From assembly GCF_000413475.1 (NCBI RefSeq), contig NZ_ATFK01000005.1, forward strand, positions 62,001 to 126,000: 64,000 nt of DNA, written 5' to 3'. A model generated the notes under the pieces. That model saw only the letters and a list, made by a program, of their open reading frames with translations. It was not told where the DNA came from and searched no databases. Origin of the DNA: Streptococcus intermedius SK54 = ATCC 27335 (GTDB lineage Bacteria > Bacillota > Bacilli > Lactobacillales > Streptococcaceae). This document shows, in pieces, positions 38,323 through 46,215 of the stretch. Every line of letters begins with the position of its first letter. Position 1 is the first letter of the stretch. Both the position numbers and the translations under genes were made by a program.

Positions 38323-38690
38323 TTAGACATTTCTATAGTTGAATATATCCCTTTGGATTTTTGCAGAAATAGCATCTAGTTTATCTTTCTTAGGAACATT
38401 CTTATCAGGCATAAAATCGTTTAGAGAATTTGAAAGCTCAATGAAGCTTTCATTAATGGAATAGGAATAAATATCATCAGAACTTCCATATTTCTGAAAA
38501 ATACACTGAATCTCTATATTTACTGATATATTCGTCCATTCTAGGTGGGACAATGAATGTTACTTGCGCCCAATCTTTGTTTCTTAGCATTATAATATGA
38601 AAATTTCCTAGTATGGATATCAAAAGGTAAATCATAAGAGCGCCCGACATTTGACTTGCCAAAAACTTTTTTGAACATCAAAAAAGATGA
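38323..38690 (-). pseudogene. UmuC-like Y-family DNA polymerase fragment
   Basis: Reading the minus strand through at least two frameshifts gives MFKKVFGKSNVGRSYDLPFDIHTRKFSYYNAKKQ, then DWAQVTFIVPPRMDEYISKYRD. This is followed by QKYGSSDDIYSYSINESFIELSNSLNDFMPDKNVPKKDKLDAISAKIQRDIF. This order matches streptococcal UmuC/ImpB-type error-prone polymerases often carried on mobile elements. Both ends are missing, so it is a dead internal fragment. It marks the change from NRPS cargo to element backbone. Confidence 0.75.
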
Positions 38691-38693
38691 AAG

Positions 38694-39310
38694 GGTATAA
38701 GGTCAGCCTTTCGAGGCCTACTCCCTATCAAAACCCTACCTGTTTGCAAAAAATCGTTTTGGTGAAACGCTAACACTGGAAGATAAAAGCTTTATCCAAA
38801 CATCAGAGGCGGCCGCTTTTTTGTTAGTCAAAAGGTCGGTTAGGAGGTATGATTGACAACCAGATTTCCAGCTGGAATTCAAAATTTGAGCAAGCCTTGG
38901 CGTCCAGTGATAAACCAGTATTGATGGATATTCTACAACTCAATGAAAAGGTGGAGGGAAAGAATACAGACAATCTTCATATTTCTGTAACTGGTGATAC
39001 AAAGATTGGTAAAACTTTTGCGATTTCTAAAATCTTTTTCTATGCAAGTCTCTTGAATTGCCAGACACTTTACATTGACCCAAAAATGGAGAAGCGATAT
39101 TGGTATAATAAATTTCTTCGTGAGCTGGAAGCAACGGATGGTTGTCCAGAGCTGTAGGATTATATCCATAGTATCCATTTTATTACTTTGGACTATACGA
39201 AGTCCCAAAATCACGGCGTTCTGGATCCGTTGGTTTTCTTAGAAGGTAAACAAGCCACAGATCTAATTATTTCCATGGTCAATGAAGTCTTACCTTTGGA
39301 AGGTTTAGCT
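38694..39310 (+). pseudogene. VirB4-like conjugation ATPase fragment
   Basis: The frame reads GQPFEAYSLSKPYLFAKNRFGETLTLEDKSFIQTSEAAAFLLVKRSVRRYD, then shifts near 38850 into NQISSWNSKFEQALASSDKPVLMDILQLNEKVEGKN. A Walker-A-like VTGDTKIGKTF and TLYIDPKMEKRYW follow. A TAG at 39155 interrupts it, and the frame resumes with DYIHSIHFITLDYTKSQNHGVLDPLVFLEGKQATDLIISMVNEVLPLEG. This resembles VirB4/TraE-type ATPases of Gram-positive conjugative elements. It is inactivated and truncated at its 3' side by fusion to integrase sequence. Confidence 0.72.
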
Positions 39311-39388
39311 AAATGGTTTGGTCATAAGGATACAACCATGCTACGAGAGACTTATATTCATTTGTTACAGGAAACTAAAGACGAGTGA
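39308..39388 (+). pseudogene. C-terminal remnant of a tyrosine integrase
   Basis: Fused in frame to the VirB4-like fragment, the last 27 codons read LAKWFGHKDTTMLRETYIHLLQETKDE. This is the typical end of a phage/ICE tyrosine recombinase: the GH box, then the catalytic Tyr in TYIHLL. It ends 60 bases before the right direct repeat, which is the normal int-att arrangement. Everything upstream in the integrase is deleted. Confidence 0.75.
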
Positions 39389-39448
39389 GCAGAAATAGAG
39401 AAAGGAAAAAGACTTGGGCAAAGCTTCGGGCAAATCGAAAATGGACAA

Positions 39449-39502
39449 GAAAAAAGCCTATATGATAGGCTTTCTGTATGGAAATTATTATGCCCCCTAC
39501 AT
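39449..39502. repeat. Right 54-bp direct repeat (attR-like)
   Basis: A perfect copy of 23913-23966, in the same orientation, ending in TATGCCCCCTACAT. With the integrase remnant just upstream it is the expected right attachment site. The two copies bound about 15.5 kb. Confidence 0.8.
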
Positions 39503-39692
39503 GAATTTGTAAGAACTTTTTATATTGAAAGTAATCAAAAATGTTGAAATATAAGTGATTTTCAGAAGATACTTGGAGCAATTTTGAATGTGATTATTTC
39601 AAAACGGGGCAATAATGGGGCAAATTTTTTAGCATATAGAAAATAGATAAGTTTTGATATTATCTTTGCTTGATAATCGAGTCATAATAAAG
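39503..39692. other. Gene-free stretch right of the island
   Basis: No gene is supported. GGGGCAA is repeated at about 39606 and 39617, also seen near the left repeat (23890), and may be left over from the element's recombination region. Confidence 0.4.
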
Positions 39693-40568
39693 TTAAGATA
39701 TTGTGTACTTATTTTGAAACAACTCAATTTTATCATTGCAGTAAAGGATTAAATCTTGAGCTTTTTCAAAATTATATCCTTTTTCAGATACAGACTTCAC
39801 TTTCTTCTCATCAAAATAGTAGCCAGTTAAACCAGTGATTTCTTCTGACAATGTGAGATAATATCCTATTTCGATTCCCTCGTCTACATTCTTTGAAAGA
39901 GACTTCATCAAACGCCCAAAGAGAGATTTTTTAGTTTTTTCATCACTAGAGTCATTTCCCAAGTTGGTCGAGATGAGCCCTGGATGATAGGTATTGATGG
40001 TGATGCTTGAATCTTTTAAAAAGAAGTCCCTTGCTAGATAGCGTGTCATCCAAATGGTATAGAGTTTGGAATTGTTGTAGGCTAAAGCAGGATTGTAGTT
40101 TTTCTCAAATCCAAAGTCTAAATCCTTAACCTTGGCAAAATGATGCATATAAGAGGAGGTGTTGATGACACGACCATCAGTAGCTTTTTCTAATAAGGGA
40201 CTCAGTTCGATTGTTAAAATATAGGGAATGAGAACGGATAACATAAAGGTTAGTTCGACATTTTCAGAACTCGCTTTTCGTTCTTTCCCAGTATAAAGGC
40301 CTGCATTGTTAAAGAGTACATCAAGCTTGTCAAAATCCTGTTTAATTTCCCCCACAAATCGGTAAACATCATCCAATTTGGAAAAATCAGCCAGATAGCT
40401 AGATACTCTTCCTTTCAAGGAGACTGCACGAACCTTTTGAAGCGCCAGCTCAAGTTTTTGAGGATTTCGACCATGGAGGATGACATGATGGCCTTCACTG
40501 GCCAGTTTCTTTGCCAAATGTTTACCAATACCGTCAGTAGCACCTGTAATCAGAATCGTTTTGGCCAT
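39693..40568 (-). CDS. Short-chain dehydrogenase/reductase
   Basis: A 291-residue SDR of the retinol-dehydrogenase/protochlorophyllide-reductase-like type. It has NAD(P) motif TGATDGIG (7-14), NNAG (LFNNAGLYTG) and the catalytic Tyr-Lys of YNNSKLY (YxxxK as YNNSK). It is the last gene of a three-gene minus-strand operon, starting one base after the hydrolase stop with GGAGG upstream. The likely role is NADPH-dependent reduction of a carbonyl compound. The substrate is unknown. Confidence 0.88.
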   Translation of the reverse strand: MAKTILITGATDGIGKHLAKKLASEGHHVILHGRNPQKLELALQKVRAVSLKGRVSSYLADFSKLDDVYRFVGEIKQDFDKLDVLFNNAGLYTGKERKASSENVELTFMLSVLIPYILTIELSPLLEKATDGRVINTSSYMHHFAKVKDLDFGFEKNYNPALAYNNSKLYTIWMTRYLARDFFLKDSSITINTYHPGLISTNLGNDSSDEKTKKSLFGRLMKSLSKNVDEGIEIGYYLTLSEEITGLTGYYFDEKKVKSVSEKGYNFEKAQDLILYCNDKIELFQNKYTIS

Positions 40569-40569
40569 C

Positions 40570-41406
40570 TTAGTCCTCCAAGAAAGCTTTTAATTCTTTT
40601 GAAAATTCGTCTACATATTGGAAAAGCGAACCGTGCCCTGAATTTGGATAGATGATGAGTTTACTATCTTTTATTTTCTCATGCATATCATAAGAATTTT
40701 CTGTTGGAACCTGCATATCCTTATCCCCGTTGACGATTAAGGTTGGTTGAGTGATAAATTTTAGGTCGTCTTGAGGATCTTTCCCCCAATGTTTAATAGC
40801 TTTGAGTTGAGTTAGGAATCCTGGTACGTTCATGTCTTTATCCGCAAATTCCTTGGTTCGCATCCCCATTCGTCCGAGGACTTTTAAAGCTTCGATTTTC
40901 CCTTGTTCATCATGATTATAGAAGATATAGCGTTTAGGATCGATGCGCTCGAGTCCCGCTTTAAACATAAAACTAAATGTTTTCCCTGTGACCTTATCAA
41001 CCTCTTTTCCACCTCGAGGTCCTGTTCCAGCCAAGATGAGACGGTTGACCAAATTAGGCTTGATTCGGATGATTTCTTGGGCAATCATACCTCCCATGGA
41101 AAGACCTAGGAGGTTGATTTTATCGTAACCAAGCGCTTTTACAAATTCAATTGTCTGCTTAGCCATTCCAGAAATCGTCGGAGCAACTTTGCCTTGACTG
41201 GCTCCAACACCAGGAAGGTCAACCACAATCACAGGGTGCTTTTCAGCAATCAAGTCCATGAGTTTTGGATCCCAGTTATCGAGGGTTGCTCCCAAATGGA
41301 CTAGCATCAGAAGAGGTAGTTTTGATTTGCCTTTGCTGAGTTCGCGATAGGCAATTTGATTTCCTTGGACAGTGATGTATTGATTTTTAGTTGTAAGATA
41401 TGACAT
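40570..41406 (-). CDS. Alpha/beta hydrolase
   Basis: A 278-residue alpha/beta hydrolase-fold protein. Its nucleophile elbow is GLSMGGM, with acid NGDKDMQVP and His GHGSLFQY. The start at 41406 (MSYLTTKNQ) is chosen for AAAAGGA upstream; a longer frame runs into the end of the dehydrogenase gene. It lies between the alcohol dehydrogenase and SDR genes under the Rrf2 operator. Esterase or haloperoxidase-like activity is possible; the substrate is unknown. Confidence 0.87.
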   Translation of the reverse strand: MSYLTTKNQYITVQGNQIAYRELSKGKSKLPLLMLVHLGATLDNWDPKLMDLIAEKHPVIVVDLPGVGASQGKVAPTISGMAKQTIEFVKALGYDKINLLGLSMGGMIAQEIIRIKPNLVNRLILAGTGPRGGKEVDKVTGKTFSFMFKAGLERIDPKRYIFYNHDEQGKIEALKVLGRMGMRTKEFADKDMNVPGFLTQLKAIKHWGKDPQDDLKFITQPTLIVNGDKDMQVPTENSYDMHEKIKDSKLIIYPNSGHGSLFQYVDEFSKELKAFLED

Positions 41407-41419
41407 TGTATTTTCCTTT

Positions 41420-42424
41420 TTATTTCTTAAAGCTGAGAACTGTTTTTCCACGTGAGCGACCATTAGCGACCTTGTCTAAGGCGCTATTCACTTCTTCAAA
41501 TGGATAAACTGTATCGATAGATGGTTTGATTTCTAATTTGCTAAAGAGGTCAGCTACCTCTTGTAATTGAGCGCCATTGCTTTTCACAAAGATAAAATGG
41601 TAGTGAACGCCGTATTTGTCAGCCATCTTATCAAATTTACGACCTGCTAAGCCCAGAATCATCTGTTTCCATTTTGGCAGGTTCATGCGTTTGGCAAAGT
41701 CACCATTTGGCATGGCACGAAGGGAAACAAGCTGTCCACCTTTTTTCATGATAGACATTTGTTTTTCGGTCTCAGCGCCCCCAAGAGTATCGAGGACATA
41801 GTCAACCTCACTAACAGTCTGAGTATAATCTTCTGTTTTGTAATCGATAAAGCGATCTGCTCCTAGGTTCAATACACGCTCTGCACTGTCTCCCGAACCG
41901 TTGGTAATGACTGTCAAACCTTTTGCCTTAGCGATTGGTATAGCCATCCCACCGACCCCGCCTGTTCCGCCAGAGATAAAGATAGTCTTCCTAGCTTGAG
42001 CTCCCATGAGTTCTAGGGCTTGCATGATGGTCAAGGCAGTTAGAGGAACAGCAGCCGCTTCCTCGTCTGTCAAGTAGTCTGGTACTTTAGCTAAGGCCGC
42101 ACTGTCTACGGCTACATACTCGGCAAAAGCACCGATATGGTCGAGTGGGAGACGTCCAAAAACTCGGTCTCCAATTTTGAGGTTTTTGACTTGTGTACCG
42201 GTCTCTTCAATGATACCGGCCACTTCATTTCCCGCAGTTTGTGGGAGTTTGTAAGGAACAATCATCTTGACTTCACCACGAGAGATCATGTTATCGAGAG
42301 GATTAACCCCGGCTGTGGTTACTTTCACCAAGACTTGTTTGTCTGTAATACTTGGTTTAGCGACTTCTGTGATGTTCAGTGTGATATTCTTTTTGTTATA
42401 AGTAGTATGTTGTGCGGCTTTCAT
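41420..42424 (-). CDS. Zinc-type alcohol dehydrogenase-like (quinone oxidoreductase-type) NADP-dependent oxidoreductase
   Basis: A 334-residue medium-chain dehydrogenase/reductase. The GroES-like N-terminal domain is AGVNPLDNMISRG..PQTAGNEVAGIIEETG. The Rossmann motif is SGGTGGVGGMAIPIAKAKG. The catalytic zinc cysteines of true alcohol dehydrogenases are absent, as in quinone oxidoreductases. The start at 42424 (MKAAQHTTYN) follows AGAGAAG. It is the first gene of the operon, whose promoter carries a TTGTATC..GATACAA operator. Confidence 0.9.
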   Translation of the reverse strand: MKAAQHTTYNKKNITLNITEVAKPSITDKQVLVKVTTAGVNPLDNMISRGEVKMIVPYKLPQTAGNEVAGIIEETGTQVKNLKIGDRVFGRLPLDHIGAFAEYVAVDSAALAKVPDYLTDEEAAAVPLTALTIMQALELMGAQARKTIFISGGTGGVGGMAIPIAKAKGLTVITNGSGDSAERVLNLGADRFIDYKTEDYTQTVSEVDYVLDTLGGAETEKQMSIMKKGGQLVSLRAMPNGDFAKRMNLPKWKQMILGLAGRKFDKMADKYGVHYHFIFVKSNGAQLQEVADLFSKLEIKPSIDTVYPFEEVNSALDKVANGRSRGKTVLSFKK

Positions 42425-42448
42425 TGTCTTCTCTTTTCTATTTTTTTG

Positions 42449-42474
42449 TTGTATCTGATAAAGATACAAGTATA
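42449..42474 (-). promoter_or_regulatory. Rrf2 operator and -10 of the dehydrogenase operon
   Basis: On the minus strand TATACT (42474-42469) is followed by an inverted repeat TTGTATC-N7-GATACAA (42449-42469). This is one of three copies of the same operator design around the local rrf2 gene. Confidence 0.7.
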
Positions 42475-42483
42475 GTCTTTTTA

Positions 42484-42509
42484 AAACTGATCTGCTAGCA
42501 AATCAGTTT
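42484..42509 (-). terminator. Hairpin at the end of rrf2
   Basis: AAACTGAT-TGC pairs with GCA-ATCAGTTT. The stop codon of rrf2 lies in the stem. A run of As on the plus strand (Ts... after the stem on the minus strand is TTTTAAAAAG) makes termination only moderate. Confidence 0.5.
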
Positions 42510-42934
42510 CGGACTTGTTTGGCTTGTTTATATAGATTGTCAATGACATCTTCTAAACTTTGATTTGCTAATTCCTTCTCTAATTGAGATTCGGCACTAG
42601 CGAAAAGCGGTGAAACTGCTCCTTGGATATTTTTTCCAACGGGACAATCGGGATTACTATTTTGATGAACAGGAAATAAACTAATATGTTTGATTTCTTG
42701 AGTAGCATAGTAGATCTCCAGTAAAGTCATTTTCTTTGGAGACTTACTGAGTTGATAGCCCGTTTTTCCTTGCTGGGAAGTAATTAAGCCAGCATTTTTC
42801 AATAAGGCAATCACCTTCCGAATATAACTAGCGTTGGTCCCGACGCTCTCAGCCAGAGCTTGTGAACTTAAGGTATCCTTGCTCTCGCTAATCATGGTTA
42901 GGATATGTAAGGCTACTGAAAATTTTGTATCCAT
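42503..42934 (-). CDS. Rrf2-family transcriptional regulator (YwnA-like)
   Basis: A 143-residue regulator with the winged helix MDTKFSVALHILTMISESKDTLSSQALAESVGTNASYIRKVIALLKNAGLITSQQGKTGYQLSK. It has a single Cys in NPDCPVGKNIQG, a context seen in YwnA/SaiR-type Rrf2 proteins, and lacks the three Fe-S cysteines. A thiol-based response to reactive electrophiles or disulfide stress is plausible. Its own promoter (TTGCCA, 17 bases, TATACT) carries the operator TGTATCTGATACAA, so it is probably autoregulated. Confidence 0.87.
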   Translation of the reverse strand: MDTKFSVALHILTMISESKDTLSSQALAESVGTNASYIRKVIALLKNAGLITSQQGKTGYQLSKSPKKMTLLEIYYATQEIKHISLFPVHQNSNPDCPVGKNIQGAVSPLFASAESQLEKELANQSLEDVIDNLYKQAKQVRN

Positions 42935-42954
42935 ATAAACTCCTTTAGATAACC

Positions 42955-43002
42955 TGTATCTGATACAAGAACAAGTATATCATAAATCTAAATCCTTGGC
43001 AA
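42955..43002 (-). promoter_or_regulatory. rrf2 promoter with operator
   Basis: On the minus strand -35 TTGCCA (43002-42997), 17-base spacer, and -10 TATACT (42979-42974) are followed by the operator palindrome at 42955-42968, covering the start region. It is the second copy of the operator. Confidence 0.75.
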
Positions 43003-43043
43003 GATTTTTGTCTTTTTTTAAAACTTACCAAGTTTTTTTGCAT

Positions 43044-43808
43044 TTATTGGCGTTTTCCGTCTTGGACAAAAGCCAGAGTCTTATCAATTTGATAGGCATG
43101 TAGGGCAGAAGCATAATTTACTAATTCTACGTTCAAACGAGGTGCTAGGTTATTATAAAAATCCTGACGTGCTTCTTGATCCGCAAATCCGATAATAATT
43201 GAGGCATGTAAGTGATCTTCTTTAGGATTGTCGTGAGCAACGTTTGGAGTATTCCATGTTGCTTTGTTCCATGGAAGATAAACTTGAGAACGCACCTCTG
43301 TTACACCAGTGACTTTAGCCAGTCGACTTGCTAAACTATCATTAACGTAGTTTTTAAAACTAGAGCTGTTTACATCCTCTTTTCTTCGAACGTAGAAGAC
43401 ATCTCTAAGGGAGGTCTCTGTTTGGCTCTCTGTGTGATACCAGCGAGAGGTATATGGAAATCCCATGTGCATCAAGGTACGACGGAAGACGTTTACCTCA
43501 TCTTCAAAGGCAAGAGCCGTTTGTTGGCGGCCTCCAAGTGGAGCCAAGAGTTTTTCATAGGTTACTTCGGCAATACCATCAATACGGCGATCTTCTGGTA
43601 TTACTGTTTCTAGGCCGTCTGTTCTTGGCCAGAAACTGTGTTCTTTTTCGCTCAAGTGTTATTGGCGATACTCTAGTAGCCCAGGAGAAGCGGCAATAAT
43701 CTGTGCATGCCCTCCGCTCCAGTAATCCATACCCTCTTGACGTGGCTTATCTTTACGCATCCATAGTAAGATAGAAAGTGAAAATCGTTTATCGAAATCT
43801 TTTGACAT
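43044..43808 (-). pseudogene. EthD-domain protein interrupted by a stop codon
   Basis: From ATG 43808 (AAGGTG upstream) the frame encodes MSKDFDKRFSLSILLWMRKDKPRQEGMDYWSGGHAQIIAASPGLLEYRQ. A TAA at codon 50 (43661-43659) follows, then it continues in the same frame with HLSEKEHSFWPRTDGLETVIPEDRRIDG through residue 254. The N-terminus matches EthD/Dabb-like domains (DYWxxxHaxxiaxxPGLleYRQ), and the second half looks like a repeat of that fold. One base change (CAA to TAA) explains the damage. The gene has an Rrf2-type operator promoter. A short product from TTG 43655 is conceivable. Confidence 0.8.
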
Positions 43809-43833
43809 AGTTAGCACCTTAAAAAATATTTAC

Positions 43834-43881
43834 TTGTATCTGATACAAGAACAAGTATAACACAAATAAAAAGTAAAGCAA
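43834..43881 (-). promoter_or_regulatory. EthD gene promoter with Rrf2 operator
   Basis: Minus-strand TTGCTT (43881-43876), 16 bases, and TATACT (43859-43854) are followed by a perfect palindrome TTGTATC-T-GATACAA at 43834-43848. This is the best copy of the operator. Confidence 0.78.
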
Positions 43882-43989
43882 GACTTTTGTTTTAAATTTT
43901 TTAAAATTTTTTGAAGAGTGTCATCAGATTAGAGATGTCTGGAAAGGAAGTTGATAAACAAATGTGAGGCAAATCTGTTATAGACAAAC

Positions 43990-44018
43990 AAAAAAGCCTT
44001 GGTTACCAAGGCTTTTTC
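43990..44018 (-). terminator. Terminator of tRNA-Lys
   Basis: AAAAAGCCTTGG-TTA-CCAAGGCTTTTT, a near-perfect hairpin symmetric for both strands. Confidence 0.88.
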
Positions 44019-44031
44019 TTCTGAATTTCTA

Positions 44032-44105
44032 TGCCCCCTACAGGGCTCGAACCTGTGACCCATGGATTAAGAGTCCACTGCTCTACCAACTGAGCTAAGG
44101 AGGCA
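44032..44105 (-). tRNA. tRNA-Lys (anticodon CUU)
   Basis: On the minus strand the 74-base sequence folds as a tRNA. The acceptor stem is TGCCTCC / GGGGGCA, the D arm is TAGCTCAGTTGGTAGAGCA, the anticodon arm is GTGGA-CTCTTAA-TCCAT and the T arm is ACAGGTTCGAGCCCTGT. Position 33 is T and the anticodon is CTT, which reads AAG (Lys). CCA is not encoded. Its 3' end plus terminator resembles the island's direct repeats. Confidence 0.95.
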
Positions 44106-44109
44106 ACAG

Positions 44110-44303
44110 AAAAAGCTGTATTGGTGCCGAACTTTCACGGTTTGTATTGAACCCGCGCAATTAAGCAGGTGGGCAACTCGCTCTAACTGAAGCTGCTTCC
44201 GCGTGAAACGGCCTGCAAGCTGTTAGAAGTCTTTTGTTTCCCTAATAATACAAAAAATAGTCGGTCAACACTTAAGTGTGAAGTCGTACACCACAGCGTT
44301 TCT
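44110..44303 (-). ncRNA. ssrS: 6S RNA
   Basis: A gene-free, structured stretch of about 194 bases on the minus strand, next to rarA as is common in Firmicutes. A promoter (TTGAAT and TGGTATCAT, with -10 at 44315-44310) lies just upstream. The predicted 5' end GCTGTGGTG pairs with the 3' end CACC-AAT-ACAGC. An inner stem pairs GCCG-TTTCACG with CGTGAAA-GTT-CGGC. A long interrupted hairpin of this shape and size is the 6S form that binds RNA polymerase. It ends in TTTTT directly before tRNA-Lys. Confidence 0.78.
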
Positions 44304-44376
44304 ATAATTATGATACCACAATTTTTGAAAAATTCAAGAGAAAAAATTGATTTTTTGCAAACGATACCATAATTTT

Positions 44377-45648
44377 TTAGTCTTTTTTGAGGTGATCAAT
44401 CTTATCTTTCGTCATGCCAAGAGCTCGCTCGTACTTTCCATTTTGGTTTGGAGTGAAATAATTGGCGTCTTTTATCTTGTCAGGCAGATAGTCTTGCTTG
44501 ACCCAATTGCCAGGATAGGAGTGAGGGTAGAGATAGTCCTGTGCATTGCCCAATTCCTTGCTGCCGGTATAGTGGCCGTCTCGTAAGTGGCGGGGGATAG
44601 GCAAGTTTCCATTCTTTTTTAGGTCGGCTAAGGCCTTATCCATGGCCATATAGGCTGAGTTGGACTTGGGCGATAGAGCTAGATCAATAACAATATTGGC
44701 AATAAGGATGCGGGCTTCAGGAAAACCAATCCGCTGGGCTGCTTCCATGGCTGTAACGGTATGGACTTGAGCGTCTGGATTTGCCAGACCAATATCTTCG
44801 TAAGCGATAACGGTCAGGCGTCGAGCTAGGCTAGGCAGGTCTCCTGCCTCAACGAGCCGAGCTGCGTAGTGGAGGCTAGCATTGACATCGGAGCCACGGA
44901 TGGACTTCTGCAGGGCAGAGAGGACATCGTAATGGCCGTCCCCGTCCTTATCCATGGTGATATAGCTCTTTTGCAGGCTGTTCTCCATCACATCAAGTGT
45001 AATATGGCGGATGCCCTTGTCATCTTCTGGAGTAGAGAGTACGGCTAGGTCCAGTGAATTATAGGCGGAGCGCAGGTCTCCGTTGGTAGAGATGGCAATG
45101 ATTTCCAGAGCCTCATCGTCTAGCTCCACTGGGAAATCAAATCCTCGTTCCTTATCCGTCAAGGCTAGCTGGATGGCTGTCCGGATGTCGTCGTTGCTAA
45201 GGGGCTCCAGCTCAAATATCTGAACTCGGCTTCGGATAGCGGGTGTCACCGAGAAAAATGGATTTTCTGTCGTCGCCCCAATCATGATGACCAGACCGCT
45301 TTCTAATAGCGGCAGCAGAAAGTCTTGCTTGGTCTTGTCCAAGCGGTGAATCTCGTCTAGCAGGAGAACTAGACCGCCGGAAAATTTCGCTTCTTCAGCG
45401 ATCTCTTGCAGACGCTTCTTGCTATCTACGGTGGCGTTAAAGGTCCGAAAGGCATATTTGGTCGTGCCGGCGATAGCTGAGGCGATAGAGGTTTTGCCGA
45501 TACCCGGTGGCCCGTAGAGAATCATCGAGGATAGGCGGTTGGCTTCAACCATGCGACGGATGATTTTTCCAGGTCCGACCAGATGCTGCTGGCCGATAAT
45601 CTGATCAATGCCGGTCGGCCGCATGCGTAGGGCGAGGTTTTCTGGCAT
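44377..45648 (-). CDS. rarA: Replication-associated recombination protein RarA (MgsA)
   Basis: A 423-residue AAA+ ATPase related to clamp loaders that acts at stalled replication forks. Walker A GPPGIGKT is at 46-53, Walker B VLLLDEIHR, sensor 1 GATTENPFF, and the arginine-finger region AIRSRVQIFELEPLS. The C-terminal tetramerisation domain has the conserved LPIPRHLRDGHYTGSKELG segment. The start at 45648 has AAAGGA upstream; six extra codons in the longer frame cover that site. Confidence 0.95.
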   Translation of the reverse strand: MPENLALRMRPTGIDQIIGQQHLVGPGKIIRRMVEANRLSSMILYGPPGIGKTSIASAIAGTTKYAFRTFNATVDSKKRLQEIAEEAKFSGGLVLLLDEIHRLDKTKQDFLLPLLESGLVIMIGATTENPFFSVTPAIRSRVQIFELEPLSNDDIRTAIQLALTDKERGFDFPVELDDEALEIIAISTNGDLRSAYNSLDLAVLSTPEDDKGIRHITLDVMENSLQKSYITMDKDGDGHYDVLSALQKSIRGSDVNASLHYAARLVEAGDLPSLARRLTVIAYEDIGLANPDAQVHTVTAMEAAQRIGFPEARILIANIVIDLALSPKSNSAYMAMDKALADLKKNGNLPIPRHLRDGHYTGSKELGNAQDYLYPHSYPGNWVKQDYLPDKIKDANYFTPNQNGKYERALGMTKDKIDHLKKD

Positions 45649-45735
45649 AAGATTTCCTTTCTGCAAGTGTTTTTCTTGGCTTTTTGTGTTACTATTGTAG
45701 ATAGTAATATTTTATCACAATGAAAAGAGGAAATC

Positions 45736-46206
45736 ATGGCTAAGTACGGTTTTTTGGAGATATTGGATGAGGAAATGGGGAAGAGCTTTCCTTTTGACTA
45801 TGAGATAAACTGGGACAAGAAGAATCACGCGGTGGAAGTAGCCTTTCTCCTTGAGGTGCAAAATCCAGGCGGGATTGAGACGGTTGATGATGAAGGCAAT
45901 GCCTCGGCTGAGGATGTTTACTTTGAGGAAGCTGTGCTTTTCTACAATCCGACCAAGTCTCGATTTGAGGCAGAGGACTATCTGGCTGCCCTGCCCTATG
46001 AGCCTAAGAAGGGCCTGTCACGGGAGTTTCTGGCTTATTTCGTGGATTTCCTAACCCAAACGGCTGAGTCTGGTCTCGATGCACTCATGGACTTCTTAGC
46101 GGATCCAGAGGCAGCAGAGTTTGAGATAGCTTGGAATGCTGAGGCTTTTGAAAATGGCAGAGCGGACTTGACTGAGACAGCCTTTTATCCTTATCCGAGG
46201 TATTAG
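45736..46206 (+). CDS. DUF3013 family protein
   Basis: A 156-residue acidic protein matching the DUF3013 pattern of streptococci and lactobacilli (MAKYGFLEILDEEMGKSFPFDYEINWDKKNHAVEVAFLLEVQN). No catalytic motif, signal peptide or membrane span is seen, so it is cytoplasmic with unknown role. The ribosome site AAGAGGAAA precedes the ATG. It heads a group with NUDIX and GNAT genes, divergent from rarA. Confidence 0.82.
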   Translation: MAKYGFLEILDEEMGKSFPFDYEINWDKKNHAVEVAFLLEVQNPGGIETVDDEGNASAEDVYFEEAVLFYNPTKSRFEAEDYLAALPYEPKKGLSREFLAYFVDFLTQTAESGLDALMDFLADPEAAEFEIAWNAEAFENGRADLTETAFYPYPRY

Positions 46207-46215
46207 GAGGCGCTT

